A DNA stretch of 64,000 bases, taken from assembly GCF_014236855.1 (NCBI RefSeq), contig NZ_CP051261.1, forward strand, positions 2,418,001 through 2,482,000, given 5' to 3'. This stretch comes from Xanthomonas sp. SI. GTDB taxonomy: Bacteria > Pseudomonadota > Gammaproteobacteria > Xanthomonadales > Xanthomonadaceae. Below the pieces are notes generated by a model, which saw nothing but the letters and a program-made list of their open reading frames with translations, did not search any database and was not told where the DNA came from. Every line of letters begins with the position of its first letter. Within the stretch, counting starts at the first letter, position 1. Shown piece by piece: positions 35,040-44,725 of the stretch. The translations under genes were made by a program, and so were the position numbers.

Positions 35040-38000
35040 ATGACGGGAGCGGCGATGACGAGCAGACGGTGGACGATGGCCATCCTGGGCCTGGCGGCGG
35101 CGCAGGCCTTCGCCGCGGCGCCGACCGCACCGGTCCCGCTGGACGGCTTCAACAATCTCGACAACTGGCAGATCGTCGTCTCCAACCAGGTCACCGCCTC
35201 GACCCGGCTGGTGCAGGCCGCCAGCGGCGGCCGCGCCAAGGCGATCTGCCTGGATTACGACTTCAACGGCGTCTCCGGCTACGCCGGGATCCGCCGCGCG
35301 ATCCCGATCGACTATCCGGACAACTACCAGCTCGCGTTCCAGCTGCGCGGCGATTCGCCGAGCAACGACCTGCAGTTCAAGCTGGTCGATGCCAGTGGCG
35401 ACAACGTGTGGTGGGTCAACCGGCCGCGCTACGATTTTCCCAAGCAGTGGAGCACGGTCAGCTTCAAGAAGCGGCAGATCGACAAGGCCTGGGGGCCGAG
35501 CCCGGACAAGGAACTCAAGCGCAGCGCGCAGGTCGAGTTCACCATCTACAACCAGGTCGGCGGCAAGGGCACGGTGTGCTTCGATCAGCTGACCCTGACC
35601 CCGCTGCCGCCGCAGGACACTTCGCCGCTGACGGTGAAGGTCAGCGCCGACACCGCGCCGGCGCTGGAGCAGCGCATCGCCGACGGCAAGGCCGACACGG
35701 TGTGGTACAGCGGCAACGCCAAGACCCAGACGATCATGCTCGACCTGGGCAAGGTGCGCGAGTTCGGCGGCGCCAAGGTGCAATGGGCGCCGGGCGTGTA
35801 CGCCTCGCGCTACAAACTGCAGGGCTCGGCCGACGGCCGCAGCTGGCGCGAACTGCGCAACGTCACCGCCGGCAACGGCGGCACCGACTGGTTGCCGATG
35901 CCAGAAACCGAGGCGCGCTACGTGCGCATCGACCTGGAGGACGGCCCCAGCTTCCGCTACGGCATCGCCGACATCGCGCTGCAGCCGCTGGCCTTCGCCG
36001 CCACCCCGAACGATTTCGTCAAGTCGGTGGCGGCCGATTCCACCCGCGGCTGGTTCCCGCGCGGCTTCAGCGGCGAGCAGCCGTACTGGACCATCGTCGG
36101 CCTGGACGGCGGCCGCGAGCAGGGCCTGGTCGGCGAGGACGGCGCGATCGAAGTGGGCAAGGGCGGCTTCAGCATCGAGCCGTTCCTGCTGCTGGACGGC
36201 AAGCGCCTGAGCTGGGCCGACGTGAAGACCGCGCAGAGCCTGCAGGACGACTACCTGCCGATCCCCAGCGTGGACTGGAGCCACGACAACGCCGGCCTGC
36301 GCATCACCGCCTTCGTGCAGGGCACGCCGGAGCAGGCGCAGCTGGTGGCGCGCTACCGGCTCAGCAACCCGAGCAAGAAGCCGCACGACTACACTCTGGC
36401 GCTGGCGGTGCGGCCGTTCCAGGTGAATCCGCCCAGCCAGTTCCTCAACACCGTCGGCGGGGTCAGTCCGATCCATCTGCTGGCGTTCGACGGCGCCCAG
36501 GTGCAGGTCAACGGCGAGCCGCGCGTGTTCGCGGTGCAGAAGCCCGACGCGGCCTATGCCACCGCGTTCGACGCCGGCATCGACATCGAGCGCCTGACCG
36601 CCGACAGCGCCGCGCTGCCGCAGCAGGCGTCCGATGCCGACGGCCTGGCCTCGGGCGCGCTGTTGTACCGCGGGCGCCTGGCCCCGGGCGAAGTGCGCGA
36701 AGTGGCCTTGCTGATCCCGCAGACCGGCGCGCAGGCGCTGCCGTCCGGGTTCGACGCGGCGCGCGCGCAACAGCAGGTGGCCGAGCAGTGGCGCGAGAAG
36801 CTGGACCGGGTTCAGGTGAACGTCCCGGCCGAGGGCAAGCCGCTGGCCGACACCTTGCGCACCGCGCTGGCGCACATGCTGATCTCGCGGATCGGGCCGC
36901 GCCTGCAGCCGGGCACGCGCTCGTATTCGCGCAGCTGGATCCGCGACGGCGCGATGATTTCCGAAGGCCTGCTGCGCCTGGGCCGCGCCGACGTGGCGCG
37001 CGAATACCTGGAGTGGTACGCGCCGTACCAGTTCGCCAACGGCATGGTGCCGTGCTGCGTGGACGACCGCGGCAGCGACCCGGTGCCGGAGAACGACAGC
37101 CACGGCGAGCTGATCTTCGGCGTCGCCGACTACTACCGCTACAGCGGCGACCGCGCGTTCCTGGAAAAGATGTGGCCGCACGTGCTGGCCGCGTACGAGT
37201 ACATGGAACAGCTGCGGCAGAGCGAACGCACCGAGGAGAACCGGGCGCGCAACCCGGCGTTCTACGGGATGATGCCGGTGTCGATCAGCCACGAAGGCTA
37301 TTCGGCCAAGCCGATGCATTCGTACTGGGACAACTTCTGGGCGCTGCGCGGCTACAAGGACGCGGTGGAGATCGCCGCCGAGCTGGGGCGCGTCGACGAT
37401 GCGGCGCGCTTCGCCGCCGCGCGCGACGAGTTCCGCCAGGACCTGTACGCCTCGCTGCAGACCGCCACGCAGCAGCACCACATCGATTTCCTGCCCGGTT
37501 CGGCCGAGCTTGGCGATTTCGATCCCACCTCCACCACCATCGCGCTGGCGCCGGGCGGGGAGCAGGGCCGGCTGCCGCCGCAGCTGCTGGGCAACACCTT
37601 CGAGCGCTATTGGGGCGAGTTCGCCAGCCGCCGCGACGGCAAGCGCGAGTGGAAGGACTACACCCCGTACGAATGGCGCAACGTCGCCGCGTTCGTGCGC
37701 CTGGGCTGGCGCGAGCGCGCCTGGGACGCGACCCAGTTCTTCTTCAAGGACCGCGCGCCGCAGCCGTGGAACCAGTGGGCCGAGGTGGTCTCGCGCACGC
37801 CGCGCAAGCCGTTCTTCGTCGGCGACCTGCCGCACGCCTGGGTGGCGTCGGACTTCGTGCGTTCGACGCTGGACATGTTCGCCTATGCGCGCGACATCGA
37901 CGACAGCCTGGTGCTGGCGGCCGGCGTGCCGGCGGCCTGGTTCGACGGCAAGGGCATCGCGATCCAGGACCTGCGCACTCCGCAGGGCGAACTGAGCTAC

Positions 38001-38198
38001 CAGCTGCGGCGGCAGAAGAACCGCCTGACACTTGGCATCGGCGGCGGCCTGCGCGTGCCCAGCGGCGGCCTGGTGCTGCCGTGGCCGTATCCGGGCGAAC
38101 CCGGGCGCACCCTGGTCAACGGCGAAGCGGCGCAGTGGGAAAACGGCGAGCTGCGGATCCGTTCGTTGCCGGCGGATGTGCAGATTGAGGTGCGTTGA
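35040..38198 (+). CDS. Large multidomain exported glycoside hydrolase
   Basis: A 1052-residue exported protein. A signal peptide (about 1-27) is followed by a carbohydrate-binding-like beta domain (about 30-200), a discoidin/F5-8C-like domain (about 205-325: YASRYKLQGSADGRSWREL and ARYVRIDLEDG), a beta-sandwich (about 340-600) and an (alpha/alpha)6 catalytic domain (about 610-1050). The catalytic part shows RSYSRSWIRDGAMISEGLL, NGMVPCCVDDRGSDP and NDSHGELIF, reminiscent of GH15/GH63-like inverting glucosidases. The CAZy family is not certain. By context it finishes degradation of the oligosaccharide imported by the neighbouring system. An ATG at 35055 is an alternative start. Confidence 0.85.
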   Translation: MTGAAMTSRRWTMAILGLAAAQAFAAAPTAPVPLDGFNNLDNWQIVVSNQVTASTRLVQAASGGRAKAICLDYDFNGVSGYAGIRRAIPIDYPDNYQLAFQLRGDSPSNDLQFKLVDASGDNVWWVNRPRYDFPKQWSTVSFKKRQIDKAWGPSPDKELKRSAQVEFTIYNQVGGKGTVCFDQLTLTPLPPQDTSPLTVKVSADTAPALEQRIADGKADTVWYSGNAKTQTIMLDLGKVREFGGAKVQWAPGVYASRYKLQGSADGRSWRELRNVTAGNGGTDWLPMPETEARYVRIDLEDGPSFRYGIADIALQPLAFAATPNDFVKSVAADSTRGWFPRGFSGEQPYWTIVGLDGGREQGLVGEDGAIEVGKGGFSIEPFLLLDGKRLSWADVKTAQSLQDDYLPIPSVDWSHDNAGLRITAFVQGTPEQAQLVARYRLSNPSKKPHDYTLALAVRPFQVNPPSQFLNTVGGVSPIHLLAFDGAQVQVNGEPRVFAVQKPDAAYATAFDAGIDIERLTADSAALPQQASDADGLASGALLYRGRLAPGEVREVALLIPQTGAQALPSGFDAARAQQQVAEQWREKLDRVQVNVPAEGKPLADTLRTALAHMLISRIGPRLQPGTRSYSRSWIRDGAMISEGLLRLGRADVAREYLEWYAPYQFANGMVPCCVDDRGSDPVPENDSHGELIFGVADYYRYSGDRAFLEKMWPHVLAAYEYMEQLRQSERTEENRARNPAFYGMMPVSISHEGYSAKPMHSYWDNFWALRGYKDAVEIAAELGRVDDAARFAAARDEFRQDLYASLQTATQQHHIDFLPGSAELGDFDPTSTTIALAPGGEQGRLPPQLLGNTFERYWGEFASRRDGKREWKDYTPYEWRNVAAFVRLGWRERAWDATQFFFKDRAPQPWNQWAEVVSRTPRKPFFVGDLPHAWVASDFVRSTLDMFAYARDIDDSLVLAAGVPAAWFDGKGIAIQDLRTPQGELSYQLRRQKNRLTLGIGGGLRVPSGGLVLPWPYPGEPGRTLVNGEAAQWENGELRIRSLPADVQIEVR

Positions 38199-38202
38199 GG
38201 CC

Positions 38203-38341
38203 GGGATTCGGGATTGGGGATTCGGGATTCGCAACAGCAAAAGCAAAAGCAAAAAAAGCGCCGGCATGCCGGCGCTTTTTTGTTTCCCGATCGCGGGGAA
38301 CCGGGCTTTAGCGAATCCCTAATCCCTAATCTCTAATCCCG
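38203..38341. repeat. Mosaic GGGATTCGGGATT element holding a terminator
   Basis: The left arm (38203-38232) has GGGATTCGGGATTGGGGATT units, followed by GCAACAGCAAAAGC, the inverted form of the core seen at 41034-41127. The right arm (38306-38341) is the inverted form (CCCTAATCCCTAATCTCTAA). It contains the hairpin at 38253-38280. The right arm overlaps the last codons and stop of eda. Confidence 0.8.
38253..38280. terminator. Bidirectional intrinsic terminator
   Basis: A perfect palindrome made of AAAAAGCGCCGGC and its complement (28 nt) has A-runs on the left and T-runs on the right, so it can work in both directions. It serves the convergent glycosidase (+) and eda (-) transcripts. Confidence 0.9.
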
Positions 38342-38982
38342 CGCACAATCGCCGCCGCCTTCGCCGCGCTCTCGCGCACCTTGTCCCACTCGCCGTTGGC
38401 CAGCCAGTCCTTCGGCACCATCCACGAGCCGCCGATGCAGACCACGTTCGGCTGCGCCAGGTACTCGGCGGCGGTGCTTTCGCCGATGCCGCCGGTGGGG
38501 CACAGCTTCAGGTCCGCCAGCGGGCCGGCCAGGCCCTTGAGCATCGCCAGGCCGCCGACCGCGGTGGCCGGGAACAGCTTGCAGACGCGGAAGCCGCGCG
38601 CCATCAGCGCCAGCAGTTCGGTCGGGGTGGCCGCGCCCGGCACCACCGGCAGCGGCGCCCGCGCCAGCGCGTCGGCCAGCGCCGGCGGCGTGCCCGGGGT
38701 GACGATGAAATCGGCGCCGGCGTCGATCGCCTGCTGCAGTTGGGTGTCGGTGAGCACGGTGCCGGCGCCGATCTTGATGTCCGGCAGTTCGCGCTTGAGC
38801 ATCGCCAGCGCGTCCATCGCTACCGGCGTGCGCAGGGTCAGCTCGATCGCGGGCAGGCCGCCTTCGAGCAATGCGGCGGAGACGCGGCGCGCCTCGTCCA
38901 GGCTGTGCACGGTCACCACCGGCAGGATGCCGGCGGCGCGCAGGAGCTGTTCGGCGGTGTTCTGGTGTTCGGCAATCGTCAT
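38326..38982 (-). CDS. eda: KDPG/KHG aldolase (Entner-Doudoroff)
   Basis: A 218-residue class I aldolase that cleaves 2-keto-3-deoxy-6-phosphogluconate to pyruvate and glyceraldehyde 3-phosphate. The catalytic Glu47 is in IELTLRTP, and the Schiff-base Lys135 is in RVCKLFPA. TGGIGESTAAEYL binds phosphate. The last residues (GIRD) and the TAG stop are encoded by a GGGATTAGAGATTAG repeat unit. It is the last gene of the zwf-glk-pgl-edd-eda series, 97 nt after edd. Confidence 0.96.
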   Translation of the reverse strand: MTIAEHQNTAEQLLRAAGILPVVTVHSLDEARRVSAALLEGGLPAIELTLRTPVAMDALAMLKRELPDIKIGAGTVLTDTQLQQAIDAGADFIVTPGTPPALADALARAPLPVVPGAATPTELLALMARGFRVCKLFPATAVGGLAMLKGLAGPLADLKLCPTGGIGESTAAEYLAQPNVVCIGGSWMVPKDWLANGEWDKVRESAAKAAAIVRGIRD

Positions 38983-39079
38983 GGCAATCTCGTAGTCGCG
39001 ATGAGGGCGGGAGTGCATCGGCCGCAGGCGGCCGACGCTGGGGTGGCGTGGCGCCGTGTGGCGCCGGTCGGCCGCAGGT

Positions 39080-40996
39080 TTAGGCGTCCTTCGCCTCGTG
39101 CGGTGCGTCGGCGGCCTCGCTGCTGCGGCCCAGGTCGTACTCGGCGTCGTAGTTCCAGTCGTCGCCGTCGGCCGCGGGCGGGCCGCAGGAGATCGACATC
39201 GCACCCTGGTCGGCGGGGCCGACCACGCGGCGATTGATCGCGAACAGGTTGCGGCCGATGTCGTGCGCGGCCGGCGCGGTGTTCGGCGCCAGCGCACGCG
39301 CCGCCCACTCGGCGGCATCCACCAGCACTTCCAGGGTGCCGGCTTCGCCGTCCAGGCGCACGATGTCGCCTTCGCGCACGCGCGCGATCGGGCCGCCGCG
39401 CGCCGCTTCCGGGGTCACGTGGATCGCCGCCGGGAACTTGCCCGAGGCGCCGGACAGGCGCCCGTCGGTGACCAGCGCCACGCGCCGGCCCTGGTTCTGC
39501 AGCAGGCCCAGCAGCGGCGCCAGCGAATGCAGTTCCGGCATGCCGTTGGCGCGTGGTCCCTGGTAGCGCAGCACCACCACGAAGTCGTGCGGCAGCACGC
39601 CGGCGGCGTGCAGCTTGTTCAAGGCCTGCGGCGCATCGATGACCACGGCCGGCGCCTCGATGGTGCGGAATTCCGGCTTCACCGCCGACAGCTTGATCAG
39701 CGAACGGCCGATATTGCCGCGCAGCAGGCGCAATCCGCCTTGCGCTTCGAACGGATTGGAGGCAGGGCGCACCACGGTTTCGTCGGCGCTCTTGGCCGGG
39801 CTCGGCACGTAGGCCAGCGCGCCGTTCTGCACGCACGGCTCGTCGCCGTAGGCGCGCATGCCGCCGGGCACGATGGTGGCCAGGTCGTCGTGCATCAGCC
39901 CCGCGTCCATCAGCTCGCGGAACACGAAACCCACGCCGCCGGCCGCGGCGAAATGGTTCACGTCGGCTTCGCCGTTGGGATACACGCGGGTCAGCAGCGG
40001 CACGATCTGCGACAGCTCGTCCAGGTCGTCCCAGGTCAGCACGATGCCGGCCGCGCGCGCCACCGCCAGCCAGTGGATGGTGTGGTTGGTGGAGCCGCCG
40101 GTGGACATCAGCGCGACCGCGGCGTTGACGATCGCGCGTTCGTCGATCAGCCGGCCGAGCGGGCGGAAATCGCTGCCCAGCGCGGTGATGCGCAGCGCGC
40201 GCTCGGTGGCCTGCTGGGTCAGCGCGTCGCGCAGCGGCGTGCCCGGATTGACGAACGAGGCGCCGGGCAACTGCACGCCCATCGCTTCCAGCAGCACCTG
40301 GTTGGAATTGGCGGTGCCGTAGAAGGTGCAGGTGCCGGGCGCGTGGTAGGAGGCCGATTCGGCGGCCAGCAGTTCGTCGCGGGTGGCCTGGCCGGCGGCG
40401 TAGCGCTCGCGCACCTCGGCCTTCTGCTTGTTGGGAATGCCCGGGGTCATCGGCCCGGCCGGCACGAACACCGCCGGCAGGTGGCCGAACGCCAGCGCGC
40501 CGATCAACAGGCCGGGCACGATCTTGTCGCACACGCCCAGGTACAGGGTGGTGTCGAACATGTCGTGGCTGAGGCCGATCGCGGTGGCCTGCGCGATCAC
40601 GTCGCGCGAGAACAGCGACAGCTCCATGCCCGGGCGGCCCTGGGTCACGCCGTCGCACATCGCCGGCACGCCGCCGGCGACCTGCGCGGTGGCGCCGAGC
40701 GCGCGCGCGGTGCTGCGGATCATCTCGGGGTAGTGCTCGAACGGCTGGTGCGCCGACAGCATGTCGTTGTAGGCGGTGACGATGCCCAGGTTCGGGGTGA
40801 TCCCGCCTTCCAGCCGGCTCTTGTCGGTCGGGCCGCAGGCGGCGAAGCCGTGCGCCAGGTTGCCGCAGCTCAGGCGGCTGCGGAACGGGCCGTCGCGCAA
40901 TGCGGCGTCGATGCCGGCCAGGTAGGCGCGCCGCGACGGCACGCTGCGCGCGCGGATGCGTTCGGTGATCGCGTGGATTTTCGGATGCAGGCTCAT
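39080..40996 (-). CDS. edd: Phosphogluconate dehydratase
   Basis: A 638-residue [4Fe-4S] dehydratase of the IlvD/Edd family, converting 6-phosphogluconate to KDPG. Signature segments include [30 protein letters not shown] and [14 protein letters not shown]. coli Edd is 603 residues; the extra residues here are mostly at the C-terminus ([15 protein letters not shown]). A mosaic repeat (41034-41127) separates it from pgl upstream. Confidence 0.96.
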   Translation of the reverse strand: MSLHPKIHAITERIRARSVPSRRAYLAGIDAALRDGPFRSRLSCGNLAHGFAACGPTDKSRLEGGITPNLGIVTAYNDMLSAHQPFEHYPEMIRSTARALGATAQVAGGVPAMCDGVTQGRPGMELSLFSRDVIAQATAIGLSHDMFDTTLYLGVCDKIVPGLLIGALAFGHLPAVFVPAGPMTPGIPNKQKAEVRERYAAGQATRDELLAAESASYHAPGTCTFYGTANSNQVLLEAMGVQLPGASFVNPGTPLRDALTQQATERALRITALGSDFRPLGRLIDERAIVNAAVALMSTGGSTNHTIHWLAVARAAGIVLTWDDLDELSQIVPLLTRVYPNGEADVNHFAAAGGVGFVFRELMDAGLMHDDLATIVPGGMRAYGDEPCVQNGALAYVPSPAKSADETVVRPASNPFEAQGGLRLLRGNIGRSLIKLSAVKPEFRTIEAPAVVIDAPQALNKLHAAGVLPHDFVVVLRYQGPRANGMPELHSLAPLLGLLQNQGRRVALVTDGRLSGASGKFPAAIHVTPEAARGGPIARVREGDIVRLDGEAGTLEVLVDAAEWAARALAPNTAPAAHDIGRNLFAINRRVVGPADQGAMSISCGPPAADGDDWNYDAEYDLGRSSEAADAPHEAKDA

Positions 40997-41033
40997 TGGC
41001 TGACGTGGCTATGAAGTGTGGGGGTGTTGTGAT

Positions 41034-41127
41034 CGGGACTCGGGACCGGGGACTCGGGACTCGAAAGAGCGGGAATGCGGCAGCGCTTTGCTGTTACGAA
41101 TCCCCACTCCCGCATCCCCAATCCCGG
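41034..41127. repeat. Mosaic GGGACTCGGGA element between edd and pgl
   Basis: The left arm (41034-41063) is GGGACTCGGGACCGGGGACT. The core is GCGCTTTGCTGTTACGAA. The right arm (41099-41127) is AATCCCCACTCCCGCATCCC. The core CTTTGCTGTTACG matches the element at 9922-10020 nearly base for base, which argues for one mobile or copied family. It ends 2 nt before the pgl stop codon. Confidence 0.8.
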
Positions 41128-41129
41128 CC

Positions 41130-41845
<716 letters not shown>

Positions 41846-41849
<4 letters not shown>

Positions 41850-42853
41850 GCAACGACTCCTGGGGATTCGCGTTCGGCATCGACCGCATAGGCGGCGGCG
41901 CCGAGCAGACCGGGACGGGGGTGGATCACCGCCAGCGACGGCACCCGCGCCATGATCGACGAAAAGCGGCCCTTGTGCTCGAAGCGCTGGCGGAAGCCGG
42001 AGTGCTGCAGCGCGTCGAGCATCTTCGGCACCAGCCCGCCGGTCAGGAACACGCCGTCCCAGGCGCCGTGCATCAGCACCAGGTCGCCGGCGATGGCGCC
42101 GAACACCGCGCAGAACACGTCGATGGTGCGCATCGCGCGGTAGTCGCCCTGCGCGGCGCGCGCGGTGATGTCCGCCGGCTGCAGCGGGCCCGGGTCGTCG
42201 CCGGCGATCTCGCTGAGCGCGCGATGGATGTTGACCAGGCCGGGGCCGCAGATCAGGCGTTCGTTGGACACGCGCCCGAACTGCTGCGACAGCAGCTCGA
42301 GAATGCGGATTTCCTCGGGCGTGCCCGGCGGGAAGCTGACGTGGCCGCCCTCGGTCTCCAGCGGGTAGCAGCGGCCGCCGCGGATCAGCAGGCCGCCCAC
42401 GCCCAGGCCGGTGCCCGGGCCGATCACGGCATAGTTGCGCGGCTGCGCGATCGGTGCCGGCTGCCACGCCGCGCCGCCGACCTGGACCACGTCCTGCGGC
42501 TGCAGCAGGCTGATCGCCATCGCCTGCGCGGCAAAGTCGTTGATCAGGTGCAGTTCGTCGAAGCCGAGCATGGCGCGGGTGCGCGAACGCGAGATCACCC
42601 ACGGATGGTTGGTGATCCGCGCCTCGTCGCCGTCGACGCGGCCGGCCACGGCGAACACGCCGCTGCGTGCGTCCACCCCGGTCTGCTGCAGGTAGTGGCG
42701 CGCCGCGTCGCCCAGCGACGGGAATTCCACCACCGCATAGGTCTGGGTGCTGTCGTCGAGCAGCGGCGTGGAGGCGCCGAGGTCGGCCAGCGCGAAGCGC
42801 GCATTGGTGCCGCCGATGTCGGCGACCAGCACCGGCCGCAGCGGCGCGCTCAC
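41846..42853 (-). CDS. glk: Glucokinase
   Basis: A 335-residue bacterial glucokinase of the ASKHA fold. The N-terminal phosphate loop is VADIGGTNARFAL; the glucose-contact segments HLINDFAAQA and LETEGGHVSF and the adenosine motif LTGGLVPKM are all present. It phosphorylates free glucose entering the Entner-Doudoroff route. The GTG start overlaps the zwf stop (GTGA) and its own stop overlaps pgl (ATGA). Confidence 0.95.
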
Positions 42854-44313
42854 GGCGTGTCCCGCTGCACGGCGCTGGCATCGTCGGCGGACACGTAGCG
42901 TTCGGCTTCCTGCGGACCCCAGCTGCCGGCCGGGTAGGGCAGCAGCGGCAGTTGCGCCTGTGCCCAGGCATCGCTGACGCTGTCGATCCAGGCCCAGGCC
43001 GCGCGCACTTCGTCGTCGCGCACGAACAGCGCGTGGTTGCCGTTGAGCGCGTCCAGCATCAACCGCTCGTAGGCGATGCGGCGATGCAGGCCGGTCGGCA
43101 CCGACAGTTCCAGTTCCAGCGGCTGCAGTTCCAGCGCGCCCCATTCCGGGCCGGCCAGGCTGCTCATCAGCCCCAGTTCGATGTTCTCCTGCGGCTGCAG
43201 TTGGAAGGTCAGCCGGTTCGGCGCCACGTGCTGCGCGTCGGGGCGCTCGAACAGCCAGTGGGTGACCGGCTTGAGCGTGACCACGATGCGCGTGGTGCGC
43301 TCGGCCAGGCGCTTGCCGGTGCACAGCCGGAACGGCACCCCGGCCCAGCGCCAGTTGTCGATGTAGGCGGTGACGCCGACGAAGGTCTCCACGTCGCTGC
43401 CTTCCGGCGGCTGGTAGGCCTGCGCCTGCTGGCCGTTGATGGTGCCGGCGGTGTAGCGCCCGCGCACGCTGTCGCGCGCGGCGTGCACGGCCTGCAGCGG
43501 ACGCAGCGCGCGCAGCACCTTGACCTTCTCGTCGCGGATGCGGTCCGCCTCCAGCGAGGCCGGCGGCTCCATCGCCACCAGGCACAGCAGCTGCAGGATA
43601 TGGCTCTGGACCATGTCGCGCAGCGCGCCGGAACGCGCGTAGTAGGCGTCGCGGCCGTCCACGCCCTCGCTCTCGGCGACCAGGATCTCCACCGACTCGA
43701 TGTAGTTGCGGTTCCACACCGCCTCCAGCAGCGTGTTGCCGAAGCGCAGCGCGATCAGGTTCTGCACCGCCGCCTTGCCCAGGTAGTGGTCCAGGCGGAA
43801 CACGCGGTCCTCGTCGATCAGCGCGCCGATCGCCTGCAGGATCTCGCGCGCGCTGGCCGAGTCGTGGCCGATCGGCTTCTCCAGCATCAGCCGGTTCGGC
43901 GCGGCCAGCGCGCCGCCCAGGGCCAGGCCCTGGCAGGTGCTGATGTACAGCCCCGGCGGGATCGCCAGGTAGCTGACGCACTTGCGCGAGGCCAGCTCGC
44001 GCACCGCGTCGGCCACCGACTCGGCGTTGCGCAGGTCCACCGAGCGGTAGTCGGTGCGATCCAGCAGCGACTGGATCACCGCCTCGCTGACCTGCGGCAT
44101 CGCCGCCTGCAGCCGCGGCTTGAGGATCTCGTGGAACTTGGCGGTGTCGTGCGGCGACAGCGCCAGCGCGCGGATGCGGAAGTCTTCCGGCAGGAAGCCG
44201 TCGTCGAGCATGCGCAGCAGCGACGGGAACAGGTAGCGCTGGGCCAGATCGCCGGTGGCGCCAAACAGCAGGAACGTATCGTGCATCGACCGGTTTTCGG
44301 TTTCGGGTGACAT
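42850..44313 (-). CDS. zwf: Glucose-6-phosphate 1-dehydrogenase
   Basis: A 487-residue NADP-dependent dehydrogenase, first step of the Entner-Doudoroff and pentose phosphate routes. The coenzyme motif FGATGDLAQRYLFPSL is near the N-terminus, and the substrate-binding peptide reads RLDHYLGKAAVQNLIALRF; the usual residue after GK is Glu, here Ala. I chose the ATG at 44313, which has AGGTGAT about 8 nt upstream. The ATG at 44286 (MHDTFLL) is a real alternative. It is the first gene of the five-gene operon and divergent from the ATPase gene. Confidence 0.94.
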   Translation of the reverse strand: MSPETENRSMHDTFLLFGATGDLAQRYLFPSLLRMLDDGFLPEDFRIRALALSPHDTAKFHEILKPRLQAAMPQVSEAVIQSLLDRTDYRSVDLRNAESVADAVRELASRKCVSYLAIPPGLYISTCQGLALGGALAAPNRLMLEKPIGHDSASAREILQAIGALIDEDRVFRLDHYLGKAAVQNLIALRFGNTLLEAVWNRNYIESVEILVAESEGVDGRDAYYARSGALRDMVQSHILQLLCLVAMEPPASLEADRIRDEKVKVLRALRPLQAVHAARDSVRGRYTAGTINGQQAQAYQPPEGSDVETFVGVTAYIDNWRWAGVPFRLCTGKRLAERTTRIVVTLKPVTHWLFERPDAQHVAPNRLTFQLQPQENIELGLMSSLAGPEWGALELQPLELELSVPTGLHRRIAYERLMLDALNGNHALFVRDDEVRAAWAWIDSVSDAWAQAQLPLLPYPAGSWGPQEAERYVSADDASAVQRDTP

Positions 44314-44725
44314 TTCGTCGATCACCTGGGGGCTAGTAGTGACGTGGCGTTGGTAAGCAAGCGGCGGAAGCGGCCTGTATCCGTCCTGCAGCTCGCGCGT
44401 GGGCATAGCGATGACGACCGCCAGGCGGGACCGCACGATCCGGGAGATGAATACGACTGCCAGACCTCTGAGCATACCTGTCTAATGCCTCAAGCATCAG
44501 AGCCGGCGCTCGGCGCACGCCGGGACGGCGGCGGCTGGCGGTTCGCATCGCAAGCCCTCCCAGGCGTCGATGTTGCCCCGTGAAAACGGTTACATGGCAG
44601 AATACCGCATTGCGATCCCATTGTTGCCTGTGTCGCTGGCACGATGCGAAGCGCATTCGTATGCACTGCCTTCGGGAGGGACCGGCGGCAGCCCGTCTCT
44701 CCAGCCGGAAACCGGATACCGCACC
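44314..44725. promoter_or_regulatory. Divergent control region zwf / sugar ATPase
   Basis: 412 nt between zwf and the ABC ATPase gene, with no supportable protein gene. It contains the LacI-type palindrome at 44581-44594 and must carry the promoters for the Entner-Doudoroff operon and for the ATPase. I found no clear -35/-10 pair. Confidence 0.5.
44581..44594. promoter_or_regulatory. Predicted LacI-family operator at ATPase/zwf
   Basis: TGAAAACGGTTACA fits TGWAANCGNTTWCA and differs at one base from the site before lacI (22540-22553). It is 132 nt ahead of the ATPase start and 268 nt ahead of zwf, so it could control either gene. Confidence 0.62.
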
